The position numbers and the translations under genes were made by a program. Of a stretch of DNA of 30,662 nt, positions 17,582 through 26,061 are shown in pieces (the first letter of the stretch is position 1; each line of letters starts with the position of its first letter). The notes below the pieces were generated by a model. The model saw only the letters and a list, made by a program, of their open reading frames with translations, did not search any database and was not told the DNA's origin. Source of the stretch: UBA5009 sp038043185. Lineage in GTDB: Bacteria > Bdellovibrionota > Bdellovibrionia > Bdellovibrionales > Bdellovibrionaceae. Location: assembly GCA_038043185.1 (NCBI GenBank), contig JBBTCO010000044.1:1-30662 (forward strand), in the 5' to 3' direction.

Positions 17582-17974
17582 TTACATAATCCCGCAGGTG
17601 AGCTCGTAAGTTTTATTTCCTACGACAAGTGATGACATCCCACCCATATCGTCACCAGACACACGAAGAGCCACGCGATTGGCTTGATCAAGAAAGTCCA
17701 TAAATAGAGACATTCCATTAGGATTCACATAGGGTAATTGATACTGATTTAAAATTTGAGATTTCCCTGAAACATTCTTTAAAACTGAAACGTTAGCATA
17801 ACCGACTTTCTTTTTTGTACCGTAAACTTGGGCTTCAAGCATCATGTTTGATGATTTTAAAAATGTGCACCTAATTGTCATTGTTTTTACGAGGATGCTG
17901 TTTACTTGGGAGTTGGCGGGAATCGCACTTAAAAATAAAAACGGAGAAATTAAGAAAACCATATATTTGCTCAT
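17582..17974 (-). CDS. Small exported protein of unknown function
   Basis: It has 130 residues with a signal peptide (about 1-22, ending in ANS) and a mature domain of alternating beta-type segments with one Cys pair (TIRCTF and ELTCGIM) that may form a disulphide joining the two ends. GGAGG lies 4 bases before the ATG. It faces the end of the Agl/Glt-like operon and is not part of it. I do not recognise the family. Confidence 0.7.
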   Translation of the reverse strand: MSKYMVFLISPFLFLSAIPANSQVNSILVKTMTIRCTFLKSSNMMLEAQVYGTKKKVGYANVSVLKNVSGKSQILNQYQLPYVNPNGMSLFMDFLDQANRVALRVSGDDMGGMSSLVVGNKTYELTCGIM

Positions 17975-18028
17975 GAAGCCTCCAAAAGTTAGTGCGGAAT
18001 AGGATATAAGTAAGAATTGCCGAATAAG

Positions 18029-18241
18029 CTAGAAGAAAGCAAAAACTTGTAAAATTTGTAAACTGGGATACTTCTTAAGCGCAATCTGAGCCAAAGCGCT
18101 CTTCACTGCCATTGGGGACACTTCAAAACCCAAGATGCGTCGGGTTTTGTACTCTACGGCTAACTTTCTCACAACAGTTTTTCGAGCCAAACATAAAAGT
18201 CTAGCAGCTTGACGCTGCGACAAGTCCACCAGTTTAAGGAA
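18029..18241 (-). pseudogene. Degraded transposase fragment with internal deletion
   Basis: The frame opens after a TAG at 18242-18244 and begins with a helix-turn-helix (LSQRQAARLLCLARKTVVRKL) like the DNA-binding part of IS1/IS1595-type transposases. It then jumps directly to a stretch (VEYKTRRILGFEVSPMAVK) resembling the segment after the first catalytic Asp in such enzymes, and stops soon after. The region between these and the C-terminal catalytic part are missing, as is any N-terminal zinc ribbon. It overlaps the 3' end of the pilin-like gene by 8 bases. The family match is from memory of the motif style. Confidence 0.55.
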
Positions 18242-19148
18242 CTACACAGAGAATTTGACAACGAAATGTCGCAATATCCGCATCCGAAATATTTGTCGCC
18301 CAAACACACGAGCACCTGTTACTCGTTACATCAAGTGCAACCAGAGCCTGAGACCTCTTTGTACTTCCGATGCTTCCATCTGCAAATGTAACACTGATGA
18401 GCGGTTGAGGATCTACCCATGCTGTAGGAATGCTCATCCCACAGCTATTTTTTGCAACAGATTTTGATGGAACACTCGCCCCTTTAGGACACGAAGCACT
18501 GCTACTGGTTCCCGTAAACCATTGCGCGTTTGCTGCCGTACATTTTTTTGTTACCGGATCAAAGGTACTCATGGTGTGTCCCGAAATAGCGTCGCAAATC
18601 TGATTATAAACCACAGTAGCAAGAGATTTTTTTACCCAGCAGTTTGTAACTTTGTTTGCCTTAACGCTAACAAAAATTGGAATCGTACGAACTATTTCCT
18701 GTGATCCATCAGCCGAAGAAGCTTTCAAAAATGTTAGCTTCAAAGAAGCAGCATTGACGTCGGCCGTCAGCTGCGGGCCAGGAATTAAACGCATATCTTT
18801 TGTCGTGATTCCCCGAGAATGCTGGTCTAAAAGTAAAATTTCATGGGACTTAAGGTCCTTATCGAATAAGGACAATTTATTAATTTGTGTTCCAGTGGCA
18901 TCGCCGCCTTTGAAATCCATTCCGGCAAAATTTTGTTTGCATTGAATATCATCTGCCAAGGTATTACGAATCTCTTCCAAAGAATTATTTATGCGACCAA
19001 TTTGATCCATACTCGAGAAAAAACTCGAAGACGAAGCTGAAAAAGCCGCAAGAGTAAGTCCAATGACTGTAACCACACCTAAAGAAGTGACTAAGCTAAC
19101 CAGCGTAAATCCTCGTTTGGAAATTTTCAGATTTAGTTTGGGCCTCAT
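18234..19148 (-). CDS. Prepilin-like protein without Glu5
   Basis: A basic leader ends in KRG, followed by FTLVSLVT and a hydrophobic helix, the layout of type IV prepilins and pseudopilins cut by PilD between Gly and Phe. The usual Glu at +5 is Ser here. The mature region of about 280 residues contains several Cys, including a C-terminal module (CDAISGH, FDPVTKKC, WFTG, SCP) shared with the next gene upstream. It is large for a major pilin, so a minor pilin or tip protein is likelier. It overlaps the upstream gene by ATGA. Confidence 0.75.
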   Translation of the reverse strand: MRPKLNLKISKRGFTLVSLVTSLGVVTVIGLTLAAFSASSSSFFSSMDQIGRINNSLEEIRNTLADDIQCKQNFAGMDFKGGDATGTQINKLSLFDKDLKSHEILLLDQHSRGITTKDMRLIPGPQLTADVNAASLKLTFLKASSADGSQEIVRTIPIFVSVKANKVTNCWVKKSLATVVYNQICDAISGHTMSTFDPVTKKCTAANAQWFTGTSSSASCPKGASVPSKSVAKNSCGMSIPTAWVDPQPLISVTFADGSIGSTKRSQALVALDVTSNRCSCVWATNISDADIATFRCQILCVVP

Positions 19149-20098
19149 TTGCTAGCCTCCTTCGTTGAAATACATTTAATGGAAGACTTAAAATCCGCTG
19201 GCTTTTCTCCACGTAAAAAAATAAACTTACAAGTCGAAGTCGTTGGATTCAAAATAGCAGAAAAAATATTCACATTGTCTTTCATTACAACACCATTTTT
19301 ATAAGAACGAGGTGGAATTTTTGTTCCAACGGTAGAGACCGAAGTGCAAACTTGTTTATTACGTCCAACATTTTTTTGATTTGTCGCTGCTTTAAAATCA
19401 ACCGGGCAGCTGGCCTTTAAAGGGTCTGTGCTAACAAACCATTTGACGCCGTCATTTACCACGCAAGTCTTAGTGACAGGATCATAATGAGAAAAACCGC
19501 CTTCTTGAACCTCACATAAACGATTAGAAATAATCAACGATGGCGCCAATGAAATTGAACATGTTAAAATACTACCAGCAGATAAAGTTAAATAAACAGG
19601 CAATTTTTGAACGTTTGTGGATGGTCCCAAAACATTGGACTTGGTAAAAGTAAATTCTAAATTCGCTAAAACGGTTTGTGCATCCAAGATAACCGAAGGT
19701 TTTAAACGAATATCTTTTGTCGTAACACCCTGAGCTTGTGCCAACGGTTCACCAATTTTTACCACATTACCATTAGGAATTTTTACATCTATCGAGTTGT
19801 AATAATCAATAGCGCCGATTTGCACCCCATTCGTTTCCGTTGGGTTAAATGCAATTGGCCCTATGATATCTCTACAATAACGATCCTCATCACCAAAAGC
19901 CGATACAACTCGAAGCATAGTGTTTGTAATCTCACTATTTTGGCTAATATTATTTAATCCCATCTTGTGATTAACCACCCAACCCAAAAAGACAAATACG
20001 ATCACTGCAAGAAGAGCAATTGCGGATAGGGATTCGATAAGAGAAAATCCTCTGTTCGAATCAATGTATTTAATAAAAGTGCGCTTTTTTAAATGCAT
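19145..20098 (-). CDS. Prepilin-like protein with canonical Glu5
   Basis: The leader ends in SNRG and is followed by FSLIESLSAIALLAVIVFVF, with Glu at +5 as needed for pilin assembly. The mature region carries the same Cys module as the downstream paralogue: CEVQEGG, YDPVTKTC, KWF, SCPVDF, then CTS and a final Cys pair. It overlaps both neighbours (10 bases upstream, 4 downstream), so the three proteins are made together. It is probably a minor pilin or pseudopilin of a type IV pilus or related secretion fibre. Confidence 0.8.
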   Translation of the reverse strand: MHLKKRTFIKYIDSNRGFSLIESLSAIALLAVIVFVFLGWVVNHKMGLNNISQNSEITNTMLRVVSAFGDEDRYCRDIIGPIAFNPTETNGVQIGAIDYYNSIDVKIPNGNVVKIGEPLAQAQGVTTKDIRLKPSVILDAQTVLANLEFTFTKSNVLGPSTNVQKLPVYLTLSAGSILTCSISLAPSLIISNRLCEVQEGGFSHYDPVTKTCVVNDGVKWFVSTDPLKASCPVDFKAATNQKNVGRNKQVCTSVSTVGTKIPPRSYKNGVVMKDNVNIFSAILNPTTSTCKFIFLRGEKPADFKSSIKCISTKEASK

Positions 20099-20754
20099 AC
20101 ATGATCCCGTGGTTGAAATTTTGAAGTCGGGCCAAAAATTTGGCTACATAAGATATCTTCCATAGTTGAAAATGGTGGTGCTCCGGTTGGAGCCGGATAG
20201 CTAGTTGCCATACAGCCCACCAGATTTCCCGTTGTGTCGGCAATAAGATAAAAAGGAATCACAATTGAGCGTGCTATTGAAGCTGGATCGGACACAACAA
20301 TTGTTAAATCTGCAAGATACGTCGTATCTGTAGCATTGAGCTTAATTGGAGATGTAAAAAAAACTTTCGTCTGATTTTTATTATAATAAGAAGCCGTGTT
20401 GGGTGAGGGAACCATGACGCCACTATCCGGGCCTGCAGAAGCTGGATAGAAGATCTGAATCGCTCCAGCTGTAGATAAGCTCATCAACTCGCTCAGACTT
20501 GTACCGAAACGTGCTGTCATTATGTTTTTCTTACAAATGTCGGGCGTCGAAAACATCATCATTATTGCAGTATGAAGATTTTCAAATTCAAATCGAGTGC
20601 GTTGACGAGCTTGAAGTGTATTTTCATTTTGAAGATAAGTTAGAAAAGAAGCGATAACGATCGTAATGACAATTCCCATTACAATAACAGAAATCACGAT
20701 AAAGCCGCGATTATCTTGCCTTAAATTTTTAGTAAAATACTTACGTCCCATCAT
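20089..20754 (-). CDS. Short prepilin-like protein without Glu5
   Basis: The leader ends in DNRG and is followed by FIVISVIVMGIVITIVIASF; +5 is Ser instead of Glu, as in PilX/GspK-like minor pilins that cap the fibre. At 221 residues it ends almost exactly at the point where the two downstream paralogues have the first half of their Cys module (CSQIFGP, FQPRDHVC), so it may be the compact form of the same fold. The start may be the second ATG (20751), which is better spaced from AAAGGG upstream. First gene of the three-gene set. Confidence 0.72.
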   Translation of the reverse strand: MMGRKYFTKNLRQDNRGFIVISVIVMGIVITIVIASFLTYLQNENTLQARQRTRFEFENLHTAIMMMFSTPDICKKNIMTARFGTSLSELMSLSTAGAIQIFYPASAGPDSGVMVPSPNTASYYNKNQTKVFFTSPIKLNATDTTYLADLTIVVSDPASIARSIVIPFYLIADTTGNLVGCMATSYPAPTGAPPFSTMEDILCSQIFGPTSKFQPRDHVCI

Positions 20755-20784
20755 TGCCCTTTATAAAAACGTCCAGGTCACTAC

Positions 20785-20790
20785 AGTATA
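20785..20790 (-). promoter_or_regulatory. Possible -10 box for the pilin-like operon
   Basis: TATACT on the minus strand lies about 30 bases upstream of the first pilin-like start. No clear -35 sequence sits at 16-18 bases (only a T-run), so the assignment is weak. Confidence 0.25.
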
Positions 20791-20899
20791 CTCCTGAATT
20801 TACAGAAAAAAAATATTTTTATAGACCTCATCATATCTAATTTGATCTGCAAATGGCGTTTCATTTTGAGAATTTATTTTGAATGTATCTTTTTGAGAT

Positions 20900-22522
20900 T
20901 TAATTCCGAGAACGTTTTTCCAAATACCTACGCAATTTTCCTAAGACACGATCGATAGTTGCTTTAGACTCATCAAGGCCCATTAACCAACTGATTGTTA
21001 CAAATGTAAAAAGACCCATTACAATAAAGCTTACCAATACAATTAACTTCACGAGAAAAATCAAACTTGGAAATATTCCCAACGCCCAGGCTTCAACAGG
21101 ATCATAAAAATAAAGGACAAACGCCATTCCAAATAAAGGGAAAATAAACAACAGAATTTTTTTAGCCATATCTACCAAGGAAATTTTATAGATCAATTTT
21201 CTGTAAAAGAATAAAAGCAAAATCATATTCAAACTTGAGCTCAGTAAGGAAGAAATATTAAGCCCGGTTAAACCATAATTATCCATTAACCAGGGAGCCG
21301 CCATCAAATGCACTACTAAACAAATCAATGAAACCACCGCCGGCAACCATGTGTTTTTCACTGCATAATAAGCCGGCGCCAAGACCCGCACTAAGCTTGA
21401 AGGAATCATAATCAAGGACCAGACGCAAACGACTCCGACGGTAAGTTCCACATCATGTGCCGTGAATTTTCCTCTCTGAAAAAGCACTTCCACAATCGGT
21501 CGAGAAAGCATAAAAAGACCCAAAGCCGCAGCCAAAACGAGGTACAGATTCAGTCTTACGTAATAAAACATGGTCTCGGCCATTTGGCGCTTTTCCCCAC
21601 GACTCCACAATCCCGACAACATTGGTAATAGCGCCACTCCTAAACTCACGCTGATCAGGGAAAGCGGTAACTCAAGCAGCCGATCGGCCAAATAAATATA
21701 AGTGATCGCGCCTTCGCCAAGCTCACTGGCAAATCGTTGATTAACCAAAGTGGTGATTTGCAAAAGTCCCAAACCAAAAAGTCCCGGCAGCATATTACGA
21801 AAAACTTTTTGTACATCCGGATTTTTGATCAATGTTGAAATATTCCAACAGATATTAGGAAAATAATCTTTAGAGCGCAAAACTGGAATGAGCAAAAACA
21901 ATTGCAGAGCCCCACCAACCAAGACTCCCCAGGCTAAGCCATCCCCCGGGCTGGGAAATTTCTCACTGGGAATCAGCGTTGAAACAATCATGGAAATATT
22001 AAACAAAGTAGGCGCCATGGCCGCTATGGCAAAAGAACCTAAGGCATTTAAAATTCCCATGAAAAAAGCATACGTGCTGACCAAAAATACAAAGCCAAAC
22101 ATGATTCGAGCCATCCGATAAGTGAGTTCAAGTTTTCCTGGAATATTTCCATAATTTTCGTCGAGCATAATATTGATGAGTGGTTCAATGTAAATGATGC
22201 CCAAACAGGTCAACACCGTGAGGATCAAGAGCAAAAGAGTATAAACTCCGTACATCACATTTTTAGCTCTTTCAGGACTGTCGTGGTGGGCTTCGACAAA
22301 AACGGGAATAAAACTAACGGATAAGGCACCTTCACCCAAAATTCGGCGGAACACATTGGGAAGCCTAAAAGCCACCGTCCAGGCATCGGTGATACTTCTT
22401 GGAAAGTAGGCCGTCAGCACCATTTCCCGCACCAACCCCAGTACTCGGCTGGTCATCGTTCCCATAGCCATGCTCAAAGCATTCAAAACGACTCGGTTTT
22501 TTGAATCATCCGCGGGTTTCAC
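20900..22522 (-). CDS. murJ: Lipid II flippase MurJ (MviN)
   Basis: MurJ moves lipid II across the inner membrane for peptidoglycan synthesis. The N-terminal family block is clear: MAMGTMTSRVLGLVRE, then AFRLPNVFRRILGEGALS with the conserved Arg and Gly residues. About 14 membrane helices spread along 540 residues, which is the usual length. The start is GTG at 22522, with GGGG six bases upstream. It diverges from rpsT with only 74 bases between them, so the two promoters must lie close together or overlap. Confidence 0.95.
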   Translation of the reverse strand: MKPADDSKNRVVLNALSMAMGTMTSRVLGLVREMVLTAYFPRSITDAWTVAFRLPNVFRRILGEGALSVSFIPVFVEAHHDSPERAKNVMYGVYTLLLLILTVLTCLGIIYIEPLINIMLDENYGNIPGKLELTYRMARIMFGFVFLVSTYAFFMGILNALGSFAIAAMAPTLFNISMIVSTLIPSEKFPSPGDGLAWGVLVGGALQLFLLIPVLRSKDYFPNICWNISTLIKNPDVQKVFRNMLPGLFGLGLLQITTLVNQRFASELGEGAITYIYLADRLLELPLSLISVSLGVALLPMLSGLWSRGEKRQMAETMFYYVRLNLYLVLAAALGLFMLSRPIVEVLFQRGKFTAHDVELTVGVVCVWSLIMIPSSLVRVLAPAYYAVKNTWLPAVVSLICLVVHLMAAPWLMDNYGLTGLNISSLLSSSLNMILLLFFYRKLIYKISLVDMAKKILLFIFPLFGMAFVLYFYDPVEAWALGIFPSLIFLVKLIVLVSFIVMGLFTFVTISWLMGLDESKATIDRVLGKLRRYLEKRSRN

Positions 22523-22583
22523 TCAAAGCCCCTTGCTTCCTGAGACACTCTATGTTAACACCTTGATCTTTCAACAATACTTC

Positions 22584-22599
22584 GGAGGTCATCCCTTTG
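22584..22599 (+). promoter_or_regulatory. Shine-Dalgarno and TTG start of rpsT
   Basis: GGAGG at 22584-22588 lies 8 bases upstream of TTG at 22597-22599. No in-frame ATG or GTG gives the conserved S20 N-terminus ANHKSAAKR. E. coli rpsT also starts at UUG, which is part of its autogenous control. Confidence 0.75.
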
Positions 22600-22869
22600 G
22601 CAAACCATAAGTCCGCAGCAAAAAGAGCCCGACAAACTGTGCGAAAAGAAGCAATCAACACACGCCGAAAAAGCATGGTTAGAACTTCTGAAAAAAGCCT
22701 CGTTAAGGCTATCACAGATAAAAATTTTAAAGCATTGCCTGAACTTCTTAAAGCTTATGCTTCGGAAATCGCAAAAGCCGCAGGTCGTGGAGTTTTTAAA
22801 AAAGAAACTATGTCACGAAAAGTGAGCCGACTTTCTTCTCGAGTGAGTGCTGCTCTAGGATCAAAGTAA
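22597..22869 (+). CDS. rpsT: 30S ribosomal protein S20
   Basis: S20 binds 16S rRNA early in 30S assembly. The N-terminus ANHKSAAKRARQ and the basic helical chain of 90 residues are diagnostic, as is the GVFKKETMSRKVSRL segment near the C-terminus. It starts at TTG with a good ribosome binding site, so translation may be limited and self-regulated as in E. coli; that is inference. Its 3' end overlaps the convergent PilZ gene by 9 bases. Confidence 0.97.
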   Translation: MANHKSAAKRARQTVRKEAINTRRKSMVRTSEKSLVKAITDKNFKALPELLKAYASEIAKAAGRGVFKKETMSRKVSRLSSRVSAALGSK

Positions 22870-23217
22870 TCCTTCAACTCGTTCTGAAACAAAGGCACGA
22901 ATTTGTCGACGCTGCTGGAAAGGTACGTCGACAAATGCAAGACCGTGCAAAACAGATTTTTGATCTTTCTTTACCGTTCTGACTTTCGCTCTTAAAGAAA
23001 TGAAAGCTCCACCCGGAATTTGAAAATTGATCAACATTTCACTTCCAACGCTAAAAACAAACTCAGAAATAATTGAAAGACCACCCTCTCCTAACTCACC
23101 GGCCACACAAACTAAAAAGTGTCCGGCAGCAAGAACACCAATTTTTCTTTGATAAGTGCGCCGAGGGTAACGACGTCGAAAAGTCTCGTCTGAGGATTTA
23201 GCTTTTTTAAGGGCCAT
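22861..23217 (-). CDS. PilZ domain protein
   Basis: A single PilZ domain of about 100 residues. The N-terminal RRYPR segment (15-19) fits the RxxxR c-di-GMP contact motif; the second motif is ELGEGG (41-46) where DxSxxG is expected, so Ser is replaced by Gly and binding may be weak or absent. There is no signal peptide or membrane segment. It lies 16 bases after holA and is probably co-transcribed with lptE-holA. Its end overlaps rpsT tail-to-tail. Confidence 0.82.
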   Translation of the reverse strand: MALKKAKSSDETFRRRYPRRTYQRKIGVLAAGHFLVCVAGELGEGGLSIISEFVFSVGSEMLINFQIPGGAFISLRAKVRTVKKDQKSVLHGLAFVDVPFQQRRQIRAFVSERVEGLL

Positions 23218-23233
23218 AAAGTCTTATCGGATT

Positions 23234-24232
23234 TCAATGACAAGTCTTAAGTACCATATTTTCAAGCCAAATATGGGACGAAAGTGGAGACGACTTTAAC
23301 GCCTTATCGGTCTCGCTGAGCACGACTAAAGTTTGTTCTAATTTTTTCATCGACCATTGTCGTGACTGATCAACATAACTCTCGATAAAATAGCTTGGAA
23401 CCTGGGCCTGCTGGGCCAAGCGGGCTCCATGCAAACCCATCTCAAGTCCTTTTTTAACTATAACTAATAAACGAATATGCCTAGCGACTAAGGAAACCAC
23501 ACCGACTTCACTTTGTCCCTGATCTAAAAGTTGCACCAGATGCTCAAGCGCCTTAACTTGATCTCGTTCTCCAACGGCCCTGGTGAAATCAAAAATGTTT
23601 TCTTCTTTTGATCGCGATACAGCCGAGGCCACATCGGAAAGCTCGATGCGTTTACGATCGCCAATGTACTCTTTCAGTTTTAAGATTTCTGATTCGATCT
23701 CAAGCAAATGTGAACCCACCAGGGTGTGCAGCAAATGAATCGCTTCTTCGGAAATTTTTACTTCCAAAGATTCAGCAATATAATTAATCCACCAAGGAAT
23801 TTGATTTTCGTAAGGCTTTTTAAACTCGACAGATTGGGCCACTTCCGTCAGTGATTTCAGGATTTTTTTTCGTTTATCCACTTTTGTCGCTAAAATAACA
23901 AACACCGTGCTTTCAACCGGAGAACTAATCAAGGGCTCGAACTCAGACCATTGTTTATCTGAATATTCGTGGGCCTCTTTCAAAATAACTAAACGTCGAG
24001 AACTCATCATAGGAAGAGTTTCCACTGCCTCTTTGACTTCCGATGGTGAATTCTCGGTTGCATAAAATAAATTAAAATTGAAATCTTCGGTCCCATCAAC
24101 CAGAACCGAATTTTTAAATCGTTGAAAACATTGATTGAGTAAATAAGGTTCTTCACCAAAAATAAAATACAAAGGTGAAAATTCTTTTGTTTCAAAAGCT
24201 TTATAAACTTTTTGTGGGTCCTGCATCGGCAT
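23234..24232 (-). CDS. holA: DNA polymerase III delta subunit
   Basis: HolA is the clamp-loader subunit that opens the beta sliding clamp. The N-terminal block YFIFGEEPYLLNQC, the central SRRLVILKEAHE and the C-terminal helical region with LVARHIRLLVIVKKG fit the family, and 332 residues is the usual length. The start overlaps the lptE stop by one base (TAATG), with GGAG upstream inside lptE. The order lptE-holA, with rpsT nearby, is widespread among proteobacteria. Confidence 0.93.
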   Translation of the reverse strand: MPMQDPQKVYKAFETKEFSPLYFIFGEEPYLLNQCFQRFKNSVLVDGTEDFNFNLFYATENSPSEVKEAVETLPMMSSRRLVILKEAHEYSDKQWSEFEPLISSPVESTVFVILATKVDKRKKILKSLTEVAQSVEFKKPYENQIPWWINYIAESLEVKISEEAIHLLHTLVGSHLLEIESEILKLKEYIGDRKRIELSDVASAVSRSKEENIFDFTRAVGERDQVKALEHLVQLLDQGQSEVGVVSLVARHIRLLVIVKKGLEMGLHGARLAQQAQVPSYFIESYVDQSRQWSMKKLEQTLVVLSETDKALKSSPLSSHIWLENMVLKTCH

Positions 24233-24813
24233 TAAAAATTCTCCGATATTCGATCATAAGCCTCAGCCATTAAATCCAAGGATATAGCATCAATGCTTTG
24301 CCGGCGAGCCGAGAGATTGTAAAGTGGATTTATCGAATTGACACCAGACAAGGTCACAAATGGCGCATTGTAAGATCTTTCGCCGCGAAAATTACCACTC
24401 CAAATCTCAACCTGATCTGATTTACGAATCATGCGAATCCGAACGTCTAAAGTGGTATTATAACTTTTTGCCAAAACCGTTCCTTGAGGTAGATAGTTAC
24501 TGGTGCTTGGCTGCTCCCCGCCCCCGCCTGAATCATACTTTAACGAAAAGATCTCGCCAATAATTTCAACCTGAGATTTATCATTATTAATGACTTGGGT
24601 GATCGAAGATTTTTGAAACTCTTGAATAAGGGCATTGGTGAGTGGAACTTCGATCCCGACCTCGGGTGTCTTATTCTTAAAAATCGGGATTGAAACTTGC
24701 CTATAACCACCAGGAAGTGATCTTGTGGTTGTGCCCCAACGATAGGCGCACGAACTCAGAAGAAAAATTGAAACTGCACTGGTAAAAAAAAATAGTTTTA
24801 AATTCGTATTCAT
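24232..24813 (-). CDS. lptE: LPS assembly lipoprotein LptE
   Basis: LptE plugs and helps assemble the LptD translocon that inserts LPS into the outer membrane. The lipobox LLSSC puts the lipidated Cys at about residue 22. The mature part opens with GYRQVSIPIFKNKTPEVG and EVPLTNALIQEF, typical of the LptE family, and ends after 193 residues, a normal length. Its position directly upstream of holA supports the call. A plausible promoter lies at 24843-24870. Confidence 0.9.
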   Translation of the reverse strand: MNTNLKLFFFTSAVSIFLLSSCAYRWGTTTRSLPGGYRQVSIPIFKNKTPEVGIEVPLTNALIQEFQKSSITQVINNDKSQVEIIGEIFSLKYDSGGGGEQPSTSNYLPQGTVLAKSYNTTLDVRIRMIRKSDQVEIWSGNFRGERSYNAPFVTLSGVNSINPLYNLSARRQSIDAISLDLMAEAYDRISENF

Positions 24814-24842
24814 TCCCTTGCGATGCCCATAGGCTTTGATTT

Positions 24843-24870
24843 AAGATAACTCTGATCAAAGGAAAGTCAA
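24843..24870 (-). promoter_or_regulatory. Likely sigma-70 type promoter of lptE
   Basis: On the minus strand TTGACT (24865-24870) and TATCTT (24843-24848) are separated by 16 bases, with the expected start of transcription about 20-25 bases before the lptE ATG. The match is 5/6 for -35 and 4/6 for -10. Confidence 0.5.
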
Positions 24871-24885
24871 GACTCGAGGTCTATT

Positions 24886-26061
24886 GTGTCGTTGGAATTA
24901 AATCCATCTTATCCTTATAGTTTATTAGCGCCTGGCCCAGTGAATTTGCATCCGGAAGTGCGAAAAATATTAGCAGAACCGATGATTCATCATCGCACTC
25001 CAGAATTCGATCAAATACTGGCGCGCGCTTTGACCGGGTTAAAAAAAATCTTTCAAACAGAAGAGCCCGTCTATATTCACACTTCCACTGGAACCGGCGG
25101 CATGGAGTCTCTGCTGGTTAATACGCTTTCCCCAGGTGATGAAGTCTTTGCAATTGTATCGGGAAAATTTGGCGAGCGCTGGGCACAGATGGCGAAAGTT
25201 TTTGGTGCCCGAGTTCACATTCACAATGTTTCTTGGGGCCAATCAATAAATCCAGAGGACCTGAAAAATCATTTAAAATTGCATCCCAACACTCGAGCGG
25301 TTCTTTGTCAGGCGTGCGAAACCAGCACCGGAGTAGCTCATCCGATTCAAGAATTAGCTGAGATTTGCAATCAACATCCATCGACATTATTATTAGTCGA
25401 TGGCATTACAGCCGTTGGCGCCTACCCTCTTCCGATGGATCAATGGAAAATTGATGGCCTCGTGGCGGGATCACAAAAGGCTTTCATGTTACCCACAGGA
25501 ATGTCCTTTGTTAGTTTTTCGAAAAAAGCTTGGAACTTTATTGATAATGCGCAAATGCCAAGATTTTATTTTGATATTCGATCGGAAAAAAAATCTAATG
25601 CCAACGGAGAAACTTTTTTTAGTTCTGCCGTTCCTTTGATCAAGGCGCTCGATTTTATCTTGGACCTGATTTTAAAAAAGGGGCTGACTCAACACTTTCA
25701 AGAGATTCACCGTCGAGCGGAAGCCACTCGAATATTTTCTCAGAAAATGGGATTCTCTCTCTACGCAAAAAATCCGAGTGATTCTTTAACCGCCTTAGCT
25801 TTGCCCTCGACAATTGATGGACAAAAACTGAGACTTGATATGGAAAAAAAATTCAACATCACTATTATGGGTGGACAAGATCAAGCCAAAGGTAAAATTG
25901 TTCGCCTTGGGCATATGGGTTATATTCAAGATGATGAAATTGTCCGCGCCCTAGAATCTTTGGCTCTATCCGCGCAAAAGTTGGATGGAAATTTTATCAG
26001 TGAAGAAAAAATTAAATCAACAATTAATGAACTCAAGATTTGGTTGAGGAAAAATCCATGA
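24886..26061 (+). CDS. Class V PLP aminotransferase (alanine/serine-glyoxylate type)
   Basis: The sequence follows the alanine-glyoxylate / serine-pyruvate aminotransferase family: LLAPGPVNLHPEV, MIHHRTPEF, the STGTGGMES cofactor loop, VDGITAVG with the PLP-ring Asp (about 172), and GSQKAF with the likely PLP Lys198. At 391 residues the length is normal. It starts at GTG (GAGG six bases upstream). The stop overlaps the next gene (ATGA), a phosphoglycerate-dehydrogenase-like oxidoreductase, so the pair may carry out two steps of serine synthesis with this enzyme transaminating (phospho)hydroxypyruvate; exact substrate is inferred. Confidence 0.88.
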   Translation: MSLELNPSYPYSLLAPGPVNLHPEVRKILAEPMIHHRTPEFDQILARALTGLKKIFQTEEPVYIHTSTGTGGMESLLVNTLSPGDEVFAIVSGKFGERWAQMAKVFGARVHIHNVSWGQSINPEDLKNHLKLHPNTRAVLCQACETSTGVAHPIQELAEICNQHPSTLLLVDGITAVGAYPLPMDQWKIDGLVAGSQKAFMLPTGMSFVSFSKKAWNFIDNAQMPRFYFDIRSEKKSNANGETFFSSAVPLIKALDFILDLILKKGLTQHFQEIHRRAEATRIFSQKMGFSLYAKNPSDSLTALALPSTIDGQKLRLDMEKKFNITIMGGQDQAKGKIVRLGHMGYIQDDEIVRALESLALSAQKLDGNFISEEKIKSTINELKIWLRKNP

